Assembly (NCBI GenBank): GCA_015487825.1
Contig: WFOZ01000156.1
Span: forward strand, 1-7,112
Source: Planctomycetaceae bacterium
GTDB lineage: Bacteria > Planctomycetota > Planctomycetia > Planctomycetales > Planctomycetaceae
Length of the DNA: 7,112 bases
Direction of reading: 5' to 3'
Part shown: positions 4,803-7,112 of the stretch, piece by piece
Layout: every line of letters starts with the position of its first letter
Position numbering within the stretch: position 1 is the stretch's first letter
Made by a program: the position numbers and the translations under genes
Notes under the pieces: generated by a model
The model's database searches: none
What the model was told of the DNA's origin: nothing
Seen by the model: the letters and a program-made list of their open reading frames with translations, nothing else

Positions 4803-7112
4803 ATGAATAACGAGGCCAATAAACCAGTTAGTCTGCCCCAGGCAGGCGAGAGCGGACCTCCCATGGATAACGAAGTAATCCCGGAAAAAGAACTGTTCCA
4901 GTTGAACCGTCGTCGATTTCTTGAGGCGGCTGGATTTACGTTTGCTGCGGTTTCATTGAACGGTTGCAGTCGCCCGGACCCTGAACTTGCATTGCCGTTT
5001 ACGCATTTGCCGGAGGGAGTTTCTCCAGGGCAAAAGCTGACTTATGCTTCAAGCTGTGTCGATTTTCCATCCGGTTGCGGATTATTAGTCAGTGTTCGCG
5101 ATGGTCGTCCACTGAAGATGGAAGGGATGCCCGAACATCCGCTTTCAAAAGGTGGATTGAATGCTGTTGCTCAGGCGTTGCCATTGGGTTTATACGATTC
5201 ACATCGGTTAAAACATCCGATGCAACGTGGTGAAAAAGCAGAGTGGAATGATGTTGATCAGGCTATTTTGAAAACGTTGAGCAGCATCAAGGATTCCGGC
5301 GGTGCGGTTCGTATTGTTACTCCAACAGTTACGGGGCCAACATTAAAAGCATCAATAGATTCCTTCCTGAAACAGTTCAAAAACGGATCACATGTTACTC
5401 TTGATGCAGTCAGTAGTTCTGCCATTCTGGAAGCACACGAAAAAACGCATGGCGTTCGTGTGTTGCCTCACTACCTGCTGGCTGGCGCAAAAGTAATTGT
5501 TTCGTTTGGTGCCGATTTTCTTGGGACATGGATTTCTCCGGTCGAATTTACCGCAGATTGGCGAACGAACCGAGTCCCTTTGGAAGATGATCCGCAAATG
5601 TCATATCACGCCCATTTTGAAGGGCGTATGTCGCTGACCGGTGGTAAGGCGGATCGACGCTATCGTTTGGCGCCGGATGAGTACAGCACAGTGCTTAATC
5701 ATCTGTATGTGCAGCTTTCTGAAATGTCAGGTAAAAAGCTGGATCAGCCCGGGTTGGGAGAATTATCCATTTCCGAAGCAGAGTTATTATCTCTGGCGGA
5801 ACGACTGTGGGATGCTCGAGGGGAAAGTATTGTTCTGTGTGACAGTCAGGATGTTGCTGTTCAGATTGTCGTTAACGCTATCAATAATATCCTTGGCAAC
5901 TATGGGAAAACTCTTGATATTGCCAGGCCAAGTTTGCAGTGCCAGGGGAATGACCGTGATGTTCTGAAGCTGGTTGATGAACTGAAAGCGGGCAAGGTGG
6001 CTGCATTGTTTGTTGCCGGCACCGACCTGACATACAACCTGCCGGGGCACGACAGTCTTTCTGATGCAATCAGCAAGGTTCGGCTTGTCGTCAGTTTAAA
6101 TGAACGCGAAGACGATTTTTCATCTTTGGCTCATTTTATCTGTCCGGATCATCATCTGTTGGAATCATGGCTTGATGCAGAGCCTGTTAGTGGACTGGTC
6201 AGCCTGTCTCAACCGTTACTGCAACCACTGGGGGAAACCCGTTCTATCCTTGAAAGTCTAGCTCGCTGGTCGGGCAGCAATGCTTCCGCATACGAGATTT
6301 TGCGGACTTCGTGGGAAAAGAATATTTTACCTCGCTCCAAATCGAAGTCTTTCCGAAAATTCTGGGATCAGTCGGTTCACGATGGGTTTGTTGAAGTTGC
6401 TCCAAGAGATATAAAATCGGGACAATTCAAAGCTGATGCAGTTGCTCTTGCTCCTCAGGAAAAATTGAGTGAATATTGTTTGAACCTGTATTCCAAGATT
6501 GGACTAACAGACAGCAGGCATGCTCACAATCCCTGGTTGCAGGAACTTCCCGATCCGATCACGAAGGTGACATGGGACAACTACGTTTGCATCTCCGGTG
6601 AAATAGCAAAACAGCTTGAGCTGAGCGATGGTGATGTTGTCACTGTCGAGGTAATCGATTCCCAGGGGAGTGTCGAACTGCCTGTGTTGATACAGCGTGG
6701 TCAGCATGATCGAGTTATTTCAATTGCCCTGGCCTATGGTGTAAAGGGAACTGATCGCTTTGCAAAAATTGGTCCTCAATGGCTTGAAAGCAGATTGACT
6801 GTCGCTGAAGGAGAGCTGATAGGTAAAAATGCTGCTCCGCTGATCAGTACGCAAAACGGTTTGCTCAGCCTTGTTCGCGGCGATATTGCGATCAAGAAAA
6901 CGGGAAAACGTCACGAACTTGCTAAAACGCAAGAGTATCATTCAATGGAACTTCCAAAGAATGTGGCTCCCCATGGTGGCGAGTACAGAGATGTTGTTCA
7001 AAGTACAACACTTGCTGCCTTTATGGATGATCCTGAAGCGGGAATGCCGGAAAAACATTTTGATACCAGCGTACAGCTTTGGGCGGAAGATCATCCTAAA
7101 AAAGGTCATCAC
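4803..7112 (+). CDS. actB: ActB-like molybdopterin-oxidoreductase-family subunit of Alternative Complex III, 3'-truncated by window edge
   Basis: The frame is open from ATG 4803 to the last base (770 codons, no stop). ActB proteins are about 1000 residues, with a C-terminal ferredoxin-like domain binding 4Fe-4S clusters; that part must lie past the edge. Seen: a Tat-like leader with R36-R37-R38-F-L-E, a short hydrophobic stretch (about 42-52) and LNGC ending at C55 (lipobox-like, with an unusual Asn). Residues 80-140 match the molybdopterin-family N-terminus (CGLLVSVRDGRPLKMEG, MPEHPLSKG, LYDSHRLKHPMQRG). The family FeS motif is degenerate: C85 and C92 remain, F88 replaces the middle cysteine. 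Further ActB-like blocks are GADFLGTWISPVEF (236-249), HFICPDHHLLESW (444-456) and WLQELPDPITKVTWDN (578-593), the last opening the C-terminal dinucleotide-binding fold (to about 680). In characterised ACIII this module holds no Mo cofactor and is structural. ATG 4776 is in frame (9 more residues, weak AAGAG upstream), and ATG 4863 also lies before the leader, so the start is uncertain. Confidence 0.94.
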   Translation, partial: MNNEANKPVSLPQAGESGPPMDNEVIPEKELFQLNRRRFLEAAGFTFAAVSLNGCSRPDPELALPFTHLPEGVSPGQKLTYASSCVDFPSGCGLLVSVRDGRPLKMEGMPEHPLSKGGLNAVAQALPLGLYDSHRLKHPMQRGEKAEWNDVDQAILKTLSSIKDSGGAVRIVTPTVTGPTLKASIDSFLKQFKNGSHVTLDAVSSSAILEAHEKTHGVRVLPHYLLAGAKVIVSFGADFLGTWISPVEFTADWRTNRVPLEDDPQMSYHAHFEGRMSLTGGKADRRYRLAPDEYSTVLNHLYVQLSEMSGKKLDQPGLGELSISEAELLSLAERLWDARGESIVLCDSQDVAVQIVVNAINNILGNYGKTLDIARPSLQCQGNDRDVLKLVDELKAGKVAALFVAGTDLTYNLPGHDSLSDAISKVRLVVSLNEREDDFSSLAHFICPDHHLLESWLDAEPVSGLVSLSQPLLQPLGETRSILESLARWSGSNASAYEILRTSWEKNILPRSKSKSFRKFWDQSVHDGFVEVAPRDIKSGQFKADAVALAPQEKLSEYCLNLYSKIGLTDSRHAHNPWLQELPDPITKVTWDNYVCISGEIAKQLELSDGDVVTVEVIDSQGSVELPVLIQRGQHDRVISIALAYGVKGTDRFAKIGPQWLESRLTVAEGELIGKNAAPLISTQNGLLSLVRGDIAIKKTGKRHELAKTQEYHSMELPKNVAPHGGEYRDVVQSTTLAAFMDDPEAGMPEKHFDTSVQLWAEDHPKKGHH

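Noticed and set aside
5641..5967. 108-codon + strand frame inside actB
   Set aside because: It sits in an alternative frame within the continuous 770-codon actB frame, whose translation matches conserved ActB blocks on both sides.

Overview
The window carries one co-directional gene block, all on the + strand, for membrane-bound nitrate respiration and quinol oxidation. In order it holds: the 3' part of narI (diheme cytochrome b subunit of respiratory nitrate reductase); a NarK1-type nitrate/nitrite transporter of the major facilitator superfamily (MFS) carrying an extra C-terminal DoxX-like membrane domain; a second, NarK2-type nitrate/nitrite transporter; a five-heme c-type cytochrome resembling ActA of Alternative Complex III (ACIII); and the first 770 codons of an ActB-like molybdopterin-oxidoreductase-family protein, which runs off the right edge.

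Region by region: 1-532 is the end of narI, with all four expected heme-ligand histidines. A 47-bp gap leads to narK1-doxX (580-2394). Only 9 bp separate it from narK2 (2404-3996), and the weak Shine-Dalgarno of narK2 overlaps the narK1 stop codon. A 45-bp gap with a strong GGAGG leads to actA (4042-4698). A 104-bp gap containing two small inverted repeats leads to actB (4803 to the window end). No gap exceeds 300 bases. No RNA gene, mobile element, CRISPR array or convincing terminator was seen.

How the genes may work together (inference from family knowledge): NarGHI oxidises quinol through NarI and reduces nitrate in the cytoplasm. The two NarK proteins bring nitrate in and exchange it for nitrite. 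The ACIII-like module would oxidise quinol and pass electrons to periplasmic cytochrome c or a similar carrier, which could supply periplasmic nitrite, NO or N2O reductases or an oxidase. narGHJ is expected upstream and actC-F (NrfD-like, DUF3341 and monoheme cytochrome subunits) downstream, but neither is visible here.

Organism: the ActA/ActB pair with an unusual Tat-type leader, moderate base composition (judged by eye, not computed) and mostly weak Shine-Dalgarno sequences would fit Planctomycetota. Bacteroidota/Ignavibacteria-like or other ACIII-bearing lineages remain possible, and the taxonomic call is tentative.

The most distinctive features are the NarK1-DoxX fusion, the ACIII genes directly behind a nitrate reductase/transporter block, and a decayed iron-sulfur motif near the ActB N-terminus that keeps two of three cysteines at exact spacing.
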